From the NCBI RefSeq assembly GCF_001676155.1, contig NZ_LZEW01000001.1, forward strand, positions 372,001 to 436,000: a stretch of 64,000 bases of DNA, written 5' to 3'. The notes under the pieces were generated by a model. The model made no database searches, was not told where the DNA came from, and saw only the letters and a list, made by a program, of their open reading frames with translations. Position 1 is the first letter of the stretch. Every line of letters begins with the position of its first letter. Shown in pieces: positions 1 through 10,090 of this stretch. The stretch comes from Morganella psychrotolerans. GTDB taxonomy: Bacteria; Pseudomonadota; Gammaproteobacteria; Enterobacterales; Enterobacteriaceae. The position numbers were made by a program, and so were the translations under genes.

Positions 1-386
1 GAATTTTATTTTTTTTCAGTTGCTCAATATGATCATAATAGCTGTTAACTAATTCAGATAAATCATGTCCGTGTTTTTCAGCGTTATCTATGAGTTCTGA
101 TGTGTGCATCATATCAGTATAGCCGTGAACAGTGGTGCTCAGGTTGTTGATGTCATTTTTTGATATCGTTAAGATAGGTGGTGTTATTATCCGAATCCAG
201 ATAATGCTGATATGAATCAATAAGTTCTATTTCCATATCGAGTGCGTTAAGAACCCGTGAAGAGTGCACGGATATACTACTGTACTGCTCCGCAAAGGGT
301 ATTTCAGTGATATTTTTCTGGTCGTTATTTATTTCATCAGATAATGATACTAAATCTGAGTATTTTATATTTTCAGCCTGAACCAT
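1..386 (-). CDS. Hypothetical protein, partial at window edge, frameshifted
   Basis: I do not recognise this protein. The start at 386 is supported by an AAGGAAA-type ribosome site just upstream. The frame beginning at 386 stops at 153 after 77 codons. If one base is removed from the T6 run at 156-161 (A6 on the coding strand), the frame stays open to the window edge, adding about 50 residues rich in His, Asn, Asp and Leu. The reconstructed product is acidic, helical-looking and has no signal peptide, membrane segment or known motif. The region is clearly AT-richer than the neighbouring suhB, which suggests accessory DNA. The C-terminus lies outside the window. Existence of a gene is fairly safe; its function is unknown. 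Confidence 0.5.
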
Positions 387-535
387 ATAGTTTCCTTTAT
401 AATAAAATAGTCTGTTTTTTTGTAGCAGGAACAGTGCATATACTATTTAAATATAAAAGACGGACAATATTATAAAAAATAAAGGGATTGATAATTATAT
501 AGGAGGGGGAACTATAATTTGTGGCTGATCGCCGG

Positions 536-579
536 TAAACAAACTTGCCGGATAAACAGCAGAGCACTGATTATCCGGC
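536..579 (-). terminator. Probable intrinsic terminator of suhB
   Basis: A perfect 10-bp inverted repeat (545-554 with 570-579, 15-nt loop) lies just past the suhB stop on the minus strand. It is followed on that strand by a T-rich stretch (AAGTTTGTTT). Confidence 0.6.
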
Positions 580-592
580 AGACGAAACAGAA

Positions 593-1396
593 TCAGCGTT
601 TCAGTGATTCAGTCAGTTCGTCACGCATTTCTGACAGAAGTTCGCGCACAACGCGCGGGCTGCCTGCCACAATGTTACCACTGGTCATATAGTTATGATC
701 GCCGGTGAAGTCAGAGACAATACCACCCGCTTCACGGACCAGCAGTTCGCCGCCGAGGAAATCCCACGGTTTCAGACCGATTTCAAAGTAACCGTCAACA
801 CGACCGGCAGCCAGATACGCCAGATCCAGTGCAGCAGAACCACTACGGCGGAAGTCCGCACAACGGTTGAACAGTTTGCCCAGGATTTTGATATAGGTAT
901 CAGCGTGCTGTTTGGCTTTGAACGGGAAACCGGTCGCCAGAATTGCACCGTCAAGTTCACGACCGGATGCACCGCGCAGGCGGTAGCCGTTTAACTGTGC
1001 GCCCTGACCACGGACTGCGGAGAATAATTCGTTACGCATAGGATCGTATACCACAGCCACTTCAGTGCGGCCTTTGATACGAAAAGCGATGGATACAGCA
1101 AAATGCGGGAGACGTTTAACGAAGTTGGTTGTGCCATCCAGGGGATCAACAACCCATTGCATATCATGTTCTTCGCCGATTAATTCACCGCACTCTTCAG
1201 AGATAATGGTGTGCTTAGGGTATGACTTGCGGATGATTTCAATAATCATCTGTTCAGCTTCACGATCAACGTTAGTGACAAAGTCATTCACGCCTTTCTG
1301 AGTAGTCTCAACGCTGTCAGGCATTTCATAGTGTTTGGCAATCAGGTTGCCGGCCTTACGTGCAGCACGTATGGCGATGGTAAGCATCGGATGCAT
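593..1396 (-). CDS. suhB: Inositol-1-monophosphatase / Nus-associated factor SuhB
   Basis: SuhB hydrolyses inositol-1-phosphate and also joins the rRNA antitermination complex through RNA polymerase and NusA. The product is 267 residues, the same length as E. coli SuhB. The Mg2+-binding motifs of the family are present: E67-E68, the DPLDGTT signature at residues 84-90 and the WD pair at 211-212 in a GxLLVREAGG context. It is cytoplasmic, with no signal peptide. It is transcribed divergently from trmJ across a 120-bp gap, the same arrangement as in E. coli, where suhB and trmJ border the isc operon. Identification is secure from motifs, length and neighbours. Confidence 0.96.
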   Translation of the reverse strand: MHPMLTIAIRAARKAGNLIAKHYEMPDSVETTQKGVNDFVTNVDREAEQMIIEIIRKSYPKHTIISEECGELIGEEHDMQWVVDPLDGTTNFVKRLPHFAVSIAFRIKGRTEVAVVYDPMRNELFSAVRGQGAQLNGYRLRGASGRELDGAILATGFPFKAKQHADTYIKILGKLFNRCADFRRSGSAALDLAYLAAGRVDGYFEIGLKPWDFLGGELLVREAGGIVSDFTGDHNYMTSGNIVAGSPRVVRELLSEMRDELTESLKR

Positions 1397-1516
1397 GGGG
1401 GTTGTCCACCGGGATGTTAAAGAACGAAAATAATCGCCGCGGATTATAACAGGTGATCGTCATTCTGACTATTCTTGTGTTAAGATAAAGCGATAATTTC
1501 TCAAATATAGCTTGTT

Positions 1517-2254
1517 ATGTCTGAAAACATCCGAATTGTTCTGGTCGAAACCTCACACACCGGCAACATGGGCTCCGCTGCGCGCGCCATGAAAACGATG
1601 GGGTTATCTAACCTTTATCTGGTTAATCCGCAGGTTCAGCCTGATTCCCACTCTATTGCACTCTCAGCGGGTGCCAGCGATGTTATCGGCAATGCAAAAA
1701 TTGTCAGCTCGCTGGATGAGGCAATCGCCGGATGTGAACTGGTGATTGGCACCAGTGCGCGTTCCCGTACATTGCCCTGGCCGATGGTTGAACCGCGTGA
1801 ATGCGGTGAAAAAAGTGTCAAAGCTGCACTGACCGCACCCGTCGCCATTATTTTTGGTCGCGAGCGTGTCGGGCTGACCAACGACGAGCTGCAAAAATGC
1901 AATTATCATCTTTATATTCCGACCAACCCGGAGTACGGTTCACTGAACCTGGCGATGGCGGTACAGCTGGTCAGTTATGAGATCCGTATGGCATTTCTGG
2001 CCTCTCAGAATGAGAGCCAACCGCCACATCATGATGAAGAGGATGAGGTACACTATCCGCCGGCTGATGATATGGAGCGGTTTTATACGCATCTTGAATC
2101 GGTATTAAATGAATCCGGTTTCATCCGCAAAGCGCATCCCGGTCAGATTATGAACCGCCTGCGCCGCTTATTTACCCGCGCGCATCCGGAAGTGCAGGAG
2201 CTGAATATCCTGCGCGGCATACTGACTTCTGTTGAAAAATGGGCAAAAAAATAG
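1517..2254 (+). CDS. trmJ: tRNA (cytidine/uridine-2'-O-)-methyltransferase TrmJ
   Basis: TrmJ 2'-O-methylates residue 32 of several tRNAs using S-adenosylmethionine. The product is 245 residues, close to the E. coli protein (246). SPOUT-superfamily motifs are visible: an early NMGSAARAM motif, [13 protein letters not shown] near residue 115, and the knot motif around [16 protein letters not shown], where SAM binds. A C-terminal helical extension contains the acidic stretch [10 protein letters not shown]. It lies directly upstream of iscR; its stop codon overlaps the first IscR-type operator, so trmJ and the isc promoter are physically interlocked. Start ATG at 1517 agrees with family N-termini. 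Confidence 0.95.
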   Translation: MSENIRIVLVETSHTGNMGSAARAMKTMGLSNLYLVNPQVQPDSHSIALSAGASDVIGNAKIVSSLDEAIAGCELVIGTSARSRTLPWPMVEPRECGEKSVKAALTAPVAIIFGRERVGLTNDELQKCNYHLYIPTNPEYGSLNLAMAVQLVSYEIRMAFLASQNESQPPHHDEEDEVHYPPADDMERFYTHLESVLNESGFIRKAHPGQIMNRLRRLFTRAHPEVQELNILRGILTSVEKWAKK

Positions 2255-2275
2255 TTGAGTAATTTACTGGGTTAA
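2251..2275 (+). promoter_or_regulatory. Distal IscR type 1-like operator upstream of iscR
   Basis: A 25-bp element beginning ATAGTTGAGTAATTTACT resembles the IscR type 1 consensus (ATASYYGACTRWWWYAGTCRRSTAT) with a few mismatches. It overlaps the trmJ stop and directly abuts a second, better site. E. coli likewise has several IscR sites in this interval for feedback repression by [2Fe-2S]-IscR. Confidence 0.55.
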
Positions 2276-2300
2276 ATAGTTGACTAAATTACTCAGGAAT
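2276..2300 (+). promoter_or_regulatory. Proximal IscR type 1 operator with isc promoter -35
   Basis: The 25-bp element starting ATAGTTGACTAAATTACTC matches the IscR type 1 consensus well. It contains TTGACT (2280-2285), a good sigma-70 -35 box, so holo-IscR bound here would block polymerase. It lies 39 bp upstream of iscR. Confidence 0.75.
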
Positions 2301-2338
2301 GACACAATTTCGTCACCATTTATCACGGGGATCCGGTT

Positions 2339-2830
2339 ATGAGACTGACATCAAAAGGGCGTTATGCAGTGACAGCTATGCTTGACGTAGCACTGCACTC
2401 CCAAGGGGGGCCTGTACCGCTGGCTGAAATTTCCGAGCGCCAGGGTATTTCCCTCTCCTATCTTGAGCAACTCTTCTCCCGTTTGCGTAAAAACGAACTG
2501 GTTTCCAGCGTCCGTGGTCCGGGCGGTGGTTATCGTCTGGCACGTGCGCCGGGAGAGATTTTTATTGCTCAGGTCATCTCAGCTGTTGATGAGTCCGTTG
2601 ATGCAACGCGTTGCCAGGGAACTCAGGAAGGCTGTCAGGGCGGTGACCGCTGTCTGACCCACGCATTATGGCGTGACCTGAGTGACCGTATTACTGATTT
2701 TTTAAGCAGCATCAGCCTTGAAGAGCTGGTAAATCATAAAGAAGTGATTGATGTTGCTGATCGCCAGGATGATAAACGCCGGGCACATAGTTTAGCTATC
2801 AACGAAACGATTATCAATCTGCAAGCATAA
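2339..2830 (+). CDS. iscR: Fe-S cluster-sensing transcription regulator IscR
   Basis: IscR is an Rrf2-family DNA-binding protein that carries a [2Fe-2S] cluster and represses the isc operon when the cluster is present. The 163-residue product has the N-terminal winged helix ([16 protein letters not shown]) and the GPGGGYRL wing near residue 60. The cluster ligands are C92, C99, C105 and H108. Relative to E. coli (C92, C98, C104, H107) there is one extra residue between the first two cysteines. It is the first gene of the isc operon, with two IscR-type sites immediately upstream implying autoregulation. Start ATG follows GGGATCCGGTT. Confidence 0.97.
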   Translation: MRLTSKGRYAVTAMLDVALHSQGGPVPLAEISERQGISLSYLEQLFSRLRKNELVSSVRGPGGGYRLARAPGEIFIAQVISAVDESVDATRCQGTQEGCQGGDRCLTHALWRDLSDRITDFLSSISLEELVNHKEVIDVADRQDDKRRAHSLAINETIINLQA

Positions 2831-2839
2831 GCAGAAACC

Positions 2840-2854
2840 TGCGTTAACAACGCA
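2840..2854 (+). other. Small hairpin between iscR and iscS
   Basis: TGCGTT and AACGCA form a perfect 6-bp stem with a 3-nt loop in the 50-bp iscR-iscS gap. In E. coli a structured iscR 3' region protects iscR mRNA when RyhB triggers decay of iscSUA. A similar role here is inference only. Confidence 0.3.
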
Positions 2855-2880
2855 ACCGTAGTTCATGGAGCAATTGAGCG

Positions 2881-4095
2881 ATGAAATTACCGATCTACTT
2901 AGATTATTCAGCAACGACACCGGTTGATCCGCGTGTTGCTGAAAAAATGATGCAATACATGACAATGGACGGCGTTTTTGGTAACCCGGCGTCACGTTCA
3001 CACCGCTTTGGCTGGCAGGCTGAAGAGGCGGTTGATATCGCCCGTAACCAGATAGCTGAACTGGTCGGTGCGGACCCGCGTGAAATTGTGTTCACATCGG
3101 GTGCAACTGAGTCAGACAACCTTGCTATTAAAGGTGCCGCGAATTTCTACGGCAAAAAAGGCAAGCACATTATTACCAGTAAAACCGAGCATAAAGCGGT
3201 GCTGGATACCTGCCGTCAGTTAGAGCGCGAAGGGTTTGAAGTTACCACGTTAGCGCCGCAGCGCAACGGGATTATTACGCTTGAGCAATTAGAAGCGGCA
3301 ATGCGTGAAGACACCATTCTGGTGTCAATTATGCATGTGAATAATGAAATTGGTGTGATTCAGGATATCGCTGCTATCGGTGAACTGTGCCGCAGCAAAG
3401 GTATTATCTTCCATGTGGATGCGACCCAGAGCGTCGGTAAAATCCCGGTGGATTTAAGCACGCTGAAAGTTGACCTGATGTCTTTTTCAGGTCACAAAAT
3501 TTACGGGCCGATGGGGATCGGGGCACTGTATGTCCGCCGTAAACCACGCATCCGTATCGAAGCACAGATGCACGGCGGTGGTCATGAGCGCGGTATGCGT
3601 TCAGGTACATTGCCGGTACACCAGATTGTCGGCATGGGCGAAGCGTACCGTATTGCAAAAGAAGAAATGGCGGCGGAATCTGAGCGCCTGTCTGCACTGC
3701 GTCTGCGTCTGTGGAACGGCATCAAAGATATTGAAGAAACGTATCTTAATGGTTGTCCGGAACATACGGCACCAAATATTCTTAACGTCAGTTTCAACTA
3801 TGTTGAAGGTGAATCCCTGATGATGGCGCTGAAAGACCTGGCTGTCTCATCCGGCTCTGCCTGTACGTCTGCCAGCCTGGAACCGTCTTACGTTCTGCGC
3901 GCACTGGGTATGACAGATGAACTGGCGCACAGCTCAATCCGTTTCTCAATGGGGCGTTTTTCCACTGAAGAAGAGATTGACTACGCAATCACGCTTATCC
4001 ATAACGCAATTGGCCGCCTGCGCGATCTTTCCCCTCTTTGGGATATGCACAAGCAAGGTGTTGATATTAACAGTATTGAATGGTCACACCATTAA
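2881..4095 (+). CDS. iscS: Cysteine desulfurase IscS
   Basis: IscS is the PLP enzyme that takes sulfur from cysteine and hands it as persulfide to IscU and to tRNA-thiolation and other acceptors. The product is 404 residues, identical in length to E. coli IscS. The PLP-lysine motif [10 protein letters not shown] (Lys about residue 206) and the mobile catalytic-cysteine loop [21 protein letters not shown] (Cys about 328) are intact, as is the TSGATESDN motif near the N-terminus. It is the second gene of the isc operon, 50 bp after iscR and 25 bp before iscU. Confidence 0.98.
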   Translation: MKLPIYLDYSATTPVDPRVAEKMMQYMTMDGVFGNPASRSHRFGWQAEEAVDIARNQIAELVGADPREIVFTSGATESDNLAIKGAANFYGKKGKHIITSKTEHKAVLDTCRQLEREGFEVTTLAPQRNGIITLEQLEAAMREDTILVSIMHVNNEIGVIQDIAAIGELCRSKGIIFHVDATQSVGKIPVDLSTLKVDLMSFSGHKIYGPMGIGALYVRRKPRIRIEAQMHGGGHERGMRSGTLPVHQIVGMGEAYRIAKEEMAAESERLSALRLRLWNGIKDIEETYLNGCPEHTAPNILNVSFNYVEGESLMMALKDLAVSSGSACTSASLEPSYVLRALGMTDELAHSSIRFSMGRFSTEEEIDYAITLIHNAIGRLRDLSPLWDMHKQGVDINSIEWSHH

Positions 4096-4120
4096 TCAGA
4101 CGGTTTCAGGAGCATAAACA

Positions 4121-4507
4121 ATGGCTTATAGCGAAAAAGTAATCGATCACTACGAAAATCCGCGCAACGTGGGCTCTTTTGATAACGAAGATCCGACAGT
4201 CGGCAGCGGCATGGTGGGTGCACCGGCCTGTGGTGACGTCATGAAACTGCAGATCAAAGTTGATGATAACGGCGTAATTGAAGATGCCCGTTTCAAAACT
4301 TACGGTTGCGGCTCTGCAATTGCCTCCAGCTCGCTGGTGACAGAGTGGATGAAAGGGAAAACCCTGGATGAAGCTGAGTCCATCAAAAATACCGCTATTG
4401 CGGAAGAGTTAGAATTACCGCCGGTGAAAATTCACTGCTCAATTCTGGCTGAAGATGCGATTAAAGCAGCAATTGCGGATTACAAAAGTAAGCGCCAGGG
4501 CAAATAA
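4121..4507 (+). CDS. iscU: Fe-S cluster assembly scaffold IscU
   Basis: IscU is the scaffold on which [2Fe-2S] clusters are built before transfer by HscA/HscB. The product is 128 residues, the normal length. The three cluster cysteines C37, C63 and C106 are present, together with the LPPVK motif (99-103) recognised by the HscA chaperone. A good ribosome site (AGGAGC) precedes the ATG. It follows iscS closely and is separated from iscA by 132 bp containing a strong hairpin. Confidence 0.98.
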   Translation: MAYSEKVIDHYENPRNVGSFDNEDPTVGSGMVGAPACGDVMKLQIKVDDNGVIEDARFKTYGCGSAIASSSLVTEWMKGKTLDEAESIKNTAIAEELELPPVKIHCSILAEDAIKAAIADYKSKRQGK

Positions 4508-4580
4508 TAGCCCCCGTTATCACTGAGTGCAGGGATGTGAATTCCTGCTGTTCAGATGGGAACGAGTAATAAAAAAATTA

Positions 4581-4614
4581 ATGGCGGATACTGAGCATTT
4601 CAGTGATCCGCCAT
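4581..4614 (+). other. Long hairpin in iscU-iscA intergenic region
   Basis: ATGGCGGAT (4581-4589) pairs with ATCCGCCAT (4606-4614), and inside it ACTGA pairs with TCAGT across a 5-nt loop, giving a 14-bp stem with one bulged base. No T-tract follows, so a simple terminator is unlikely. A processing or mRNA-stability element within the isc transcript is more plausible. Confidence 0.5.
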
Positions 4615-4639
4615 ACTGGTTTATAGAGCGAGGTGTGTA

Positions 4640-4963
4640 ATGTCCATTTCCCTTACAGAAAGTGCGGCAAACCGGGTATCCGGTTTTTTGGAAAACCGGG
4701 GCAAAGGATTAGGCCTGCGGTTAGGTGTAAGAACCTCTGGTTGCTCTGGTATGGCCTATGTGCTGGAGTTTGCCGATGTACTCAATGATGACGATATTGT
4801 GTTTGAAGACAAAGGCGTTAAAGTCATTATTGATGGCAAAAGTATTGTGTATCTTGACGGCACGGAAGTGGATTTCGTGAAGGAAGGGTTAAACGAAGGG
4901 TTCAAATTCAGTAACCCGAATGTTGACAGCGAATGCGGCTGCGGCGAAAGTTTTCACGTTTAA
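4640..4963 (+). CDS. iscA: Fe-S cluster assembly protein IscA
   Basis: IscA is an A-type carrier that binds iron or Fe-S clusters and passes them to apo-targets. The 107-residue product has the three conserved cysteines of the family: C35 in [10 protein letters not shown], and C99 and C101 in the C-terminal SECGCGESF motif. The start ATG is preceded by GAGCGAGGTG. It is the fourth gene of the operon and lies 43 bp upstream of hscB. Confidence 0.97.
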   Translation: MSISLTESAANRVSGFLENRGKGLGLRLGVRTSGCSGMAYVLEFADVLNDDDIVFEDKGVKVIIDGKSIVYLDGTEVDFVKEGLNEGFKFSNPNVDSECGCGESFHV

Positions 4964-5006
4964 CTTCTCCATCTATCCGCGCTTTGTGCGCCGTAAAGAG
5001 TACGAT

Positions 5007-5525
5007 ATGAACTATTTTTCCCTGTTCAGCCTGCCTGAGCGTTACGAGCTTGACACTCAGGTTCTTGCCGGACGTTATCAGGATTTGCAGCGTCAGTATC
5101 ATCCCGACCGCTTCGCCACCCATGACGAGCGGGAACAGGCGCAGGCGCTGACTATGGCCGCGACCATCAACGAAGCTTACCAGTCACTGAAACATCCCCT
5201 GAAACGCGCAGAATATATGCTGCTGTTACATGATATTGATATCAATAATGAACAGCACACCATGCATGATACTGCGTTTTTGATGGAACAGATGGATCTG
5301 CGTGAATCTCTTGATATTATTGAGCAAAAGCAGGACAGCGATGCGCTGGACGGTTTTGCTGCTGAAACGGATAAAATGACAAAAACCCGCATGGCAGAGA
5401 TGATCCGGCAGCTTGATGATAAAGACTGGCTGGTAGCCGCAGACAGTGTGCGTAAGTTACGATTTCTGAGTAAACTGGCGCAACAAGTTGATAATATTGA
5501 AGAACGTTTGTCAGACAGTTTTTAA
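5007..5525 (+). CDS. hscB: Fe-S assembly J-domain co-chaperone HscB
   Basis: HscB delivers IscU to the Hsp70 HscA and stimulates its ATPase. The 172-residue product has an N-terminal J domain with HPD at residues 32-34 (YHPDRF) and a C-terminal three-helix IscU-binding domain ending in a leucine-rich helix. I chose ATG 5007 ([15 protein letters not shown]) because it matches the family N-terminus and length; the longer open frame from 4920 runs through iscA. HscA follows after 9 bp. Confidence 0.97.
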   Translation: MNYFSLFSLPERYELDTQVLAGRYQDLQRQYHPDRFATHDEREQAQALTMAATINEAYQSLKHPLKRAEYMLLLHDIDINNEQHTMHDTAFLMEQMDLRESLDIIEQKQDSDALDGFAAETDKMTKTRMAEMIRQLDDKDWLVAADSVRKLRFLSKLAQQVDNIEERLSDSF

Positions 5526-5534
5526 GGGAAAAAT

Positions 5535-7397
5535 ATGGCACTGTTACAAATCAGCGAACCGGGGCAGGCTCCGGCTCCGCACCAGCGCCGCCTTGCTGCG
5601 GGTATTGATTTAGGCACCACGCATTCACTTGTTGCCACTGTACGCAGTGCAAAGGCGGATGTGCTGGCAGACAGCAACGGACACTTTCTGCTGCCGTCAG
5701 TGGTGCGTTATTGCGCTGAAAACGGGGGTACTGACAACCGGATCGTCGGGCGCGAAGCCCTCGCCAATGCGGCTGCCGACCCGCAAAACACCATTATTTC
5801 AGTTAAACGGATGATGGGGCGCTCTCTCAATGATATTACCCAACGCTATCCCGGACTGCCGTATCAGCTACAGGCAAGTGAAAATGGCCTGCCACTGATC
5901 CGCACGGCTGCCGGTCTGGTTGATCCCGTGCGTGTTTCTGCCGATATTCTGTCTGTGCTGGCACTGCGTGCGCAGGAAACCCTCGGCGGAGATCTGGACG
6001 GAGTGGTGATCACCGTTCCCGCGTATTTTGATGATGCACAGCGTCAGGGCACCAAAGATGCCGCGCGGCTTGCCGGATTGCATGTACTGCGCCTGCTGAA
6101 TGAACCCACTGCTGCCGCTATCGCCTACGGGCTGGATTCCGGGCAGGAAGGTGTGATTGCAGTTTATGATCTTGGCGGCGGCACGTTTGATATTTCTGTC
6201 CTGCGTCTGAGCCGTGGTGTGTTTGAAGTGCTGGCGACCGGTGGTGATACCGCACTCGGCGGTGATGATTTCGATGCCCTGATAGCTGACTGGATTTATC
6301 AGAGCAGCGGCATGCAGGCGCGTGACCATTCACACCACCGCACAATATTAAATGCGGCATCCGCTGCAAAAATTGCCCTCTCAGATGCACAGGAAACGAT
6401 AGTTTCTGTTGATGGCTGGCAGGGCGTGCTGACCCGCGAAACCTTTGAAGAACTCATCCGTCCGCTGGTCAGAAAAACCCTTATGACCTGCCGCCGCACA
6501 CTGAAAGATGCGGGTATCAGTCAGGATGAAGTCTGTGAAGTCGTGATGGTCGGCGGCTCCACCCGCGTTCCGCTGGTGCGGGAATCCGCCGGCGAATTTT
6601 TTGCCCGTCAGCCGCTCACCTCGATTGATCCGGACAAAGTGGTCGCACTCGGTGCGGCAATCCAGGCCGATATTCTTGCCGGTAACAAACCGGACAGTGA
6701 CATGCTGCTGCTGGATGTTATCCCGCTGTCACTCGGGCTGGAAACCATGGGCGGATTGGTGGAAAAAGTTATTCCGCGCAATACGACCATCCCGGTTGCC
6801 CGCGCCCAGGAATTCACCACATTCAAAGATGGTCAGACGGCCATGAGCATTCATGTCTTACAGGGCGAGCGGGAAATGGTCAGTGACTGCCGTTCGCTTG
6901 CGCGTTTCACACTGCGCGGCATTCCGCCGATGGCAGCCGGTAACGCACATATCCGTGTCACCTTTCAGGTGGATGCGGATGGTCTGCTGAGTGTCAGCGC
7001 ACTGGAAAAATCCACCGGTGTGCAGGCGTCAGTGCAGATCAAACCGTCTTATGGCCTGAGCGATACTGATATCGCCGGCATGATAAAAGATTCACTCGAA
7101 AATGCAGATAACGATGTATCCACCCGCCGTCTGGCGGAACAAAAAGTGGACGCTGCCCGCCTGCTGGAGAGCCTGACACAGGCTCTGTCAGAGGATGGCG
7201 ATTTACTGAGCGACGACGAAAATGCCGCCATCGATGCGGCAGTTGATGCTCTTATTCAAAGCGCGCAAGGCGACTCACCGGTCGCGATTGAACGCGCAAT
7301 TAAACAACTGGACAAGCAAACACAGGTATTCGCAGCCCGCCGGATGGACAATTCTGTCCGTAAGGCACTCGCGGGTCACTCTGTGGATGAGATATAA
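5535..7397 (+). CDS. hscA: Fe-S assembly Hsp70 chaperone HscA
   Basis: HscA is the specialised Hsp70 that drives cluster release from IscU by binding its LPPVK motif. The 620-residue product is slightly longer than E. coli HscA (616). Hsp70 signatures are present: [12 protein letters not shown] near residue 24, the phosphate-2 motif [13 protein letters not shown] near residue 213, and [12 protein letters not shown] near 337, followed by the substrate-binding domain. Short spacing to hscB and fdx (10 bp) indicates co-transcription. Confidence 0.98.
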   Translation: MALLQISEPGQAPAPHQRRLAAGIDLGTTHSLVATVRSAKADVLADSNGHFLLPSVVRYCAENGGTDNRIVGREALANAAADPQNTIISVKRMMGRSLNDITQRYPGLPYQLQASENGLPLIRTAAGLVDPVRVSADILSVLALRAQETLGGDLDGVVITVPAYFDDAQRQGTKDAARLAGLHVLRLLNEPTAAAIAYGLDSGQEGVIAVYDLGGGTFDISVLRLSRGVFEVLATGGDTALGGDDFDALIADWIYQSSGMQARDHSHHRTILNAASAAKIALSDAQETIVSVDGWQGVLTRETFEELIRPLVRKTLMTCRRTLKDAGISQDEVCEVVMVGGSTRVPLVRESAGEFFARQPLTSIDPDKVVALGAAIQADILAGNKPDSDMLLLDVIPLSLGLETMGGLVEKVIPRNTTIPVARAQEFTTFKDGQTAMSIHVLQGEREMVSDCRSLARFTLRGIPPMAAGNAHIRVTFQVDADGLLSVSALEKSTGVQASVQIKPSYGLSDTDIAGMIKDSLENADNDVSTRRLAEQKVDAARLLESLTQALSEDGDLLSDDENAAIDAAVDALIQSAQGDSPVAIERAIKQLDKQTQVFAARRMDNSVRKALAGHSVDEI

Positions 7398-7407
7398 CGG
7401 GAAGATT

Positions 7408-7746
7408 ATGCCTAAGATTGTTTTTTTACCGCATGAGTATTTATGCCCTGAAGGCGCGGTATTCGACGCAAATGAAGGTGAGTCAATTCTGGATGTTGCC
7501 TTGCGTAATGGTATCGAAATTGAACATGCCTGTGAGAAATCATGTGCCTGCACCACCTGTCACTGTATCGTCCGCGAGGGGTTTGACTCCCTCAGAGAGA
7601 GCACTGAGCTGGAAGATGACATGCTGGACAAAGCCTGGGGACTGGAGCCGGAAAGCCGTCTGAGCTGCCAGGCAAAAGTGACAGATGAAGACCTGGTTGT
7701 GGAAATGCCTAAGTACACTGTTAATCACGCGCGTGAGCACGGATAA
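7408..7746 (+). CDS. fdx: [2Fe-2S] ferredoxin of the isc operon
   Basis: This adrenodoxin-type ferredoxin supplies electrons for Fe-S cluster assembly. The product from ATG 7408 is 112 residues. The cluster ligands are C42, C48, C51 and C87 in the family pattern C-x5-C-x2-C...C; additional cysteines occur at 46 and 53. I preferred ATG 7408 over the longer frame from 7222, which overlaps hscA, because the N-terminus [15 protein letters not shown] is family-typical. It lies between hscA and iscX. Confidence 0.97.
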   Translation: MPKIVFLPHEYLCPEGAVFDANEGESILDVALRNGIEIEHACEKSCACTTCHCIVREGFDSLRESTELEDDMLDKAWGLEPESRLSCQAKVTDEDLVVEMPKYTVNHAREHG

Positions 7747-7758
7747 AGGAACACAGAT

Positions 7759-7959
7759 ATGGGACTGAAATGGCAGGATACCCGGGAAATCGGCGAAGCA
7801 CTGTATGATTTATATCCGGATACCGACCCGAAAACGGTGCGTTTCACTGATATGCATCAGTGGATCTGTGCGCTGGACGATTTTGACGATGAGCCTGAAA
7901 AATCTAACGAAAAAGTATTAGAAGCAATTTTGTTAGTCTGGCTCGACGAATGTGAATGA
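7759..7959 (+). CDS. iscX: Fe-S assembly adaptor IscX
   Basis: IscX is a small acidic protein that binds IscS and iron and modulates the rate of cluster assembly. The 66-residue product starts [17 protein letters not shown] and has the conserved acidic run DDFDDEP, matching the family length (66 in E. coli). It is the last gene of the isc operon, 12 bp after fdx with AAAGGA as ribosome site. Confidence 0.96.
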   Translation: MGLKWQDTREIGEALYDLYPDTDPKTVRFTDMHQWICALDDFDDEPEKSNEKVLEAILLVWLDECE

Positions 7960-8112
7960 CACTTTTTGTTACGCATGTCAGGCCGCACAATTATGTTACC
8001 GTGCGGTCTCTGATGCGCGTATGCTGTCCTCCTGTGCAGACCGGCACCCCGTGCATTCCTCAGATAAAATCGGATTGTGACTCACAATCATAAAATCAAA
8101 AGAGAGAATATA

Positions 8113-9408
8113 ATGACGCAACTAATCATGCCCGTAACCCTGTCATACGAACCCGCCTCTCCGGCATGGGGAGAAAAAGCCCTTGTCAGCGCAACTGATA
8201 ACGGAATGACCATTCATTTAAGTCAGAAAGGAATGCTGTGTGCGGTTCAGCGCGCCGGGCGTAAAATTGACGGTCAGGGGATCCGCAATGTGATCCTGAG
8301 CGGCAGTAACTGGGATCTGGAAACAAGCTGGGCATTCTGGCAGGGTTTCCGTGCGCCGAAAGGTGCCCGCTCCATTGAGTGGCCTGAATTACCGGAAGCC
8401 GATAAAGCTGAATTAGAGCACCGCATCCGTATCATTGACTGGGTGCGTGATGTCATCAACACCCCTGCAGAAGAGCTGGGACCGGAACAACTGGCACAGC
8501 GTGCCGTTGATTTACTGTGCAGCGTTTCCTGCGGATCAGTCGGCTACCGTATTATTAAAGGCGAAGATTTACGCGAGCAGGGCTATATGGGTATCCATAC
8601 TGTGGGTCGCGGGTCTTCGCGCTCACCGGTTCTGTTAGCGCTGGATTACAATCCGGGCAAACAGGATAACACCCCGGTTTTCGCCAGCCTGGTTGGTAAA
8701 GGGATCACCTTTGATTCCGGCGGCTACAGCCTGAAACCGTCTTCCGGTATGGAATCTATGAAATCGGATATGGGCGGTGCGGCAACACTGACCGGCGCAC
8801 TGGCAATGGCTATCTGTGGTGGTCTGCAAAAACGTGTCAAACTGTATCTGTGCATCGCGGACAACCTGATCAGCGGCAACGCATTCAAACTGGGTGATAT
8901 TATCCGTTACAGTAATGGTAAATCCGTTGAGATCCTCAATACCGATGCAGAAGGGCGTCTGGTGCTGGCGGATGGATTGATCGAAGCCGGTAAAGATAAT
9001 GCCGGGTTTATTATTGATGCCGCGACGCTGACCGGGGCGGCCAAAACAGCCGTCGGTAATGATTACCACTCTGTCATGAGTTTCGATGATGCATTATATA
9101 ACGACCTGATGGCAGCAGCCGATCAGGAAAAAGAGCTGTTCTGGCGTCTGCCGCTGGCAGAATTCCACCGCCTGCAAACACCGTCATCATTCGCTGACCT
9201 GAGCAATACCGGTGCGCCGAATACGGCGGGTGCAAGTACGGCAGCGGCATTCCTGTCACACTTTGTGGAAAACTACCGCAAAAACTGGTTGCATATTGAC
9301 TGCTCTGCGACCTACCGCAAATCGCCGTCAGACATGTGGGCGGCGGGTGCGACCGGCTATGGTGTCCGCACAGTTGCGACACTGCTGCTGAAAAAAGCCG
9401 GAAAGTAA
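8113..9408 (+). CDS. pepB: Aminopeptidase B (leucyl aminopeptidase family M17)
   Basis: PepB is a cytoplasmic metallo-aminopeptidase that trims N-terminal residues from short peptides. The product from ATG 8113 is 431 residues (E. coli 427). M17 metal-site motifs are visible: [21 protein letters not shown] and the hallmark [15 protein letters not shown] chose ATG 8113, preceded by AAGAGAGAA, over the upstream frame start at 8077. It follows iscX by about 150 bp, as in E. coli, and may be co-transcribed at low level with isc or from its own promoter. Confidence 0.96.
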   Translation: MTQLIMPVTLSYEPASPAWGEKALVSATDNGMTIHLSQKGMLCAVQRAGRKIDGQGIRNVILSGSNWDLETSWAFWQGFRAPKGARSIEWPELPEADKAELEHRIRIIDWVRDVINTPAEELGPEQLAQRAVDLLCSVSCGSVGYRIIKGEDLREQGYMGIHTVGRGSSRSPVLLALDYNPGKQDNTPVFASLVGKGITFDSGGYSLKPSSGMESMKSDMGGAATLTGALAMAICGGLQKRVKLYLCIADNLISGNAFKLGDIIRYSNGKSVEILNTDAEGRLVLADGLIEAGKDNAGFIIDAATLTGAAKTAVGNDYHSVMSFDDALYNDLMAAADQEKELFWRLPLAEFHRLQTPSSFADLSNTGAPNTAGASTAAAFLSHFVENYRKNWLHIDCSATYRKSPSDMWAAGATGYGVRTVATLLLKKAGK

Positions 9409-9449
9409 CACGTATTACGGCAATTTAGTTATCTTTATCAGTAATTTGA

Positions 9450-9475
9450 CGGTCACGGTTTTCGTGACCGTTTTT
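9450..9475 (+). terminator. Intrinsic terminator after pepB
   Basis: CGGTCACG (9450-9457) pairs perfectly with CGTGACCG (9463-9470) and is followed by five T residues. Confidence 0.85.
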
Positions 9476-9519
9476 CTGTCTGAACCTGACACACTGAATC
9501 TGAAATACGGAGCTTTATT

Positions 9520-9951
9520 ATGGCGGATATCCTCCCGGCTGAACCCCAGGAAGTGATGATTGAGCAGGGCACTGCATTGCTCCTGAGTGTTCCGGACAAA
9601 ACACCGGAAGATGTACTTGGCGCACTGTCCGGTATTTTTAAACAGCATAAACCGGTACGCCGGGCATTCTGGGTAATGGCGCAGGAAAAAGAAGATAAAA
9701 GCGCGGACGGACAGGTATTACTGATCGCCCTTGAATTCAGTGAAGAGTCCGGGATTGATGCGATTATCAGCGACGCGGCAGAGGCTGCGATGGCACACCT
9801 CGGAGACGGCGAACATATTGATTTTTGTCTGTTAAATCCGGATGAAAATGACGGACTGACCCATTTCCTGACACAGCATACCAGCGCATTTTATCAGCGT
9901 CGTCTTGGTGGCTGGTTGCGCAATGCGATTCCGGTAACGGAGACGCAGTAA
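9520..9951 (+). CDS. sseB: SseB C-terminal-domain protein (short SseB)
   Basis: E. coli SseB is a protein of about 260 residues linked to serine sensitivity. This 143-residue product matches only its C-terminal half: a region resembling the SseB C-terminal domain with FKQHKPVRRAFWV, HIDFCLLN and FYQRRLGGWLRN. The N-terminal domain is absent, and the terminator-bearing gap to pepB is too short to hold it in another frame. Ribosome site ACGGAG precedes ATG 9520. Position between pepB and yfhM agrees with sseB synteny. It could be a truncated but functional single-domain form; its biochemical role is unknown. Confidence 0.8.
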   Translation: MADILPAEPQEVMIEQGTALLLSVPDKTPEDVLGALSGIFKQHKPVRRAFWVMAQEKEDKSADGQVLLIALEFSEESGIDAIISDAAEAAMAHLGDGEHIDFCLLNPDENDGLTHFLTQHTSAFYQRRLGGWLRNAIPVTETQ

Positions 9952-10090
9952 TAAGTTATCTGGTGAATGAATACCCCCTGCGCTGATATTCGGAATAATG
10001 CGCTATACGCTTGTTTAGGTTTTGTTTACACTTCGTGAAATAATACCGAACATGCGCCCGGGTTACGGGCTCCACCAGAAAGGATTGATT

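Noticed and set aside
10022-10090. Longer N-terminus for the alpha-2-macroglobulin protein
   Set aside because: ATG 10091 has a good ribosome site and places the lipoprotein signal at the N-terminus; the extra 23 residues would bury it.
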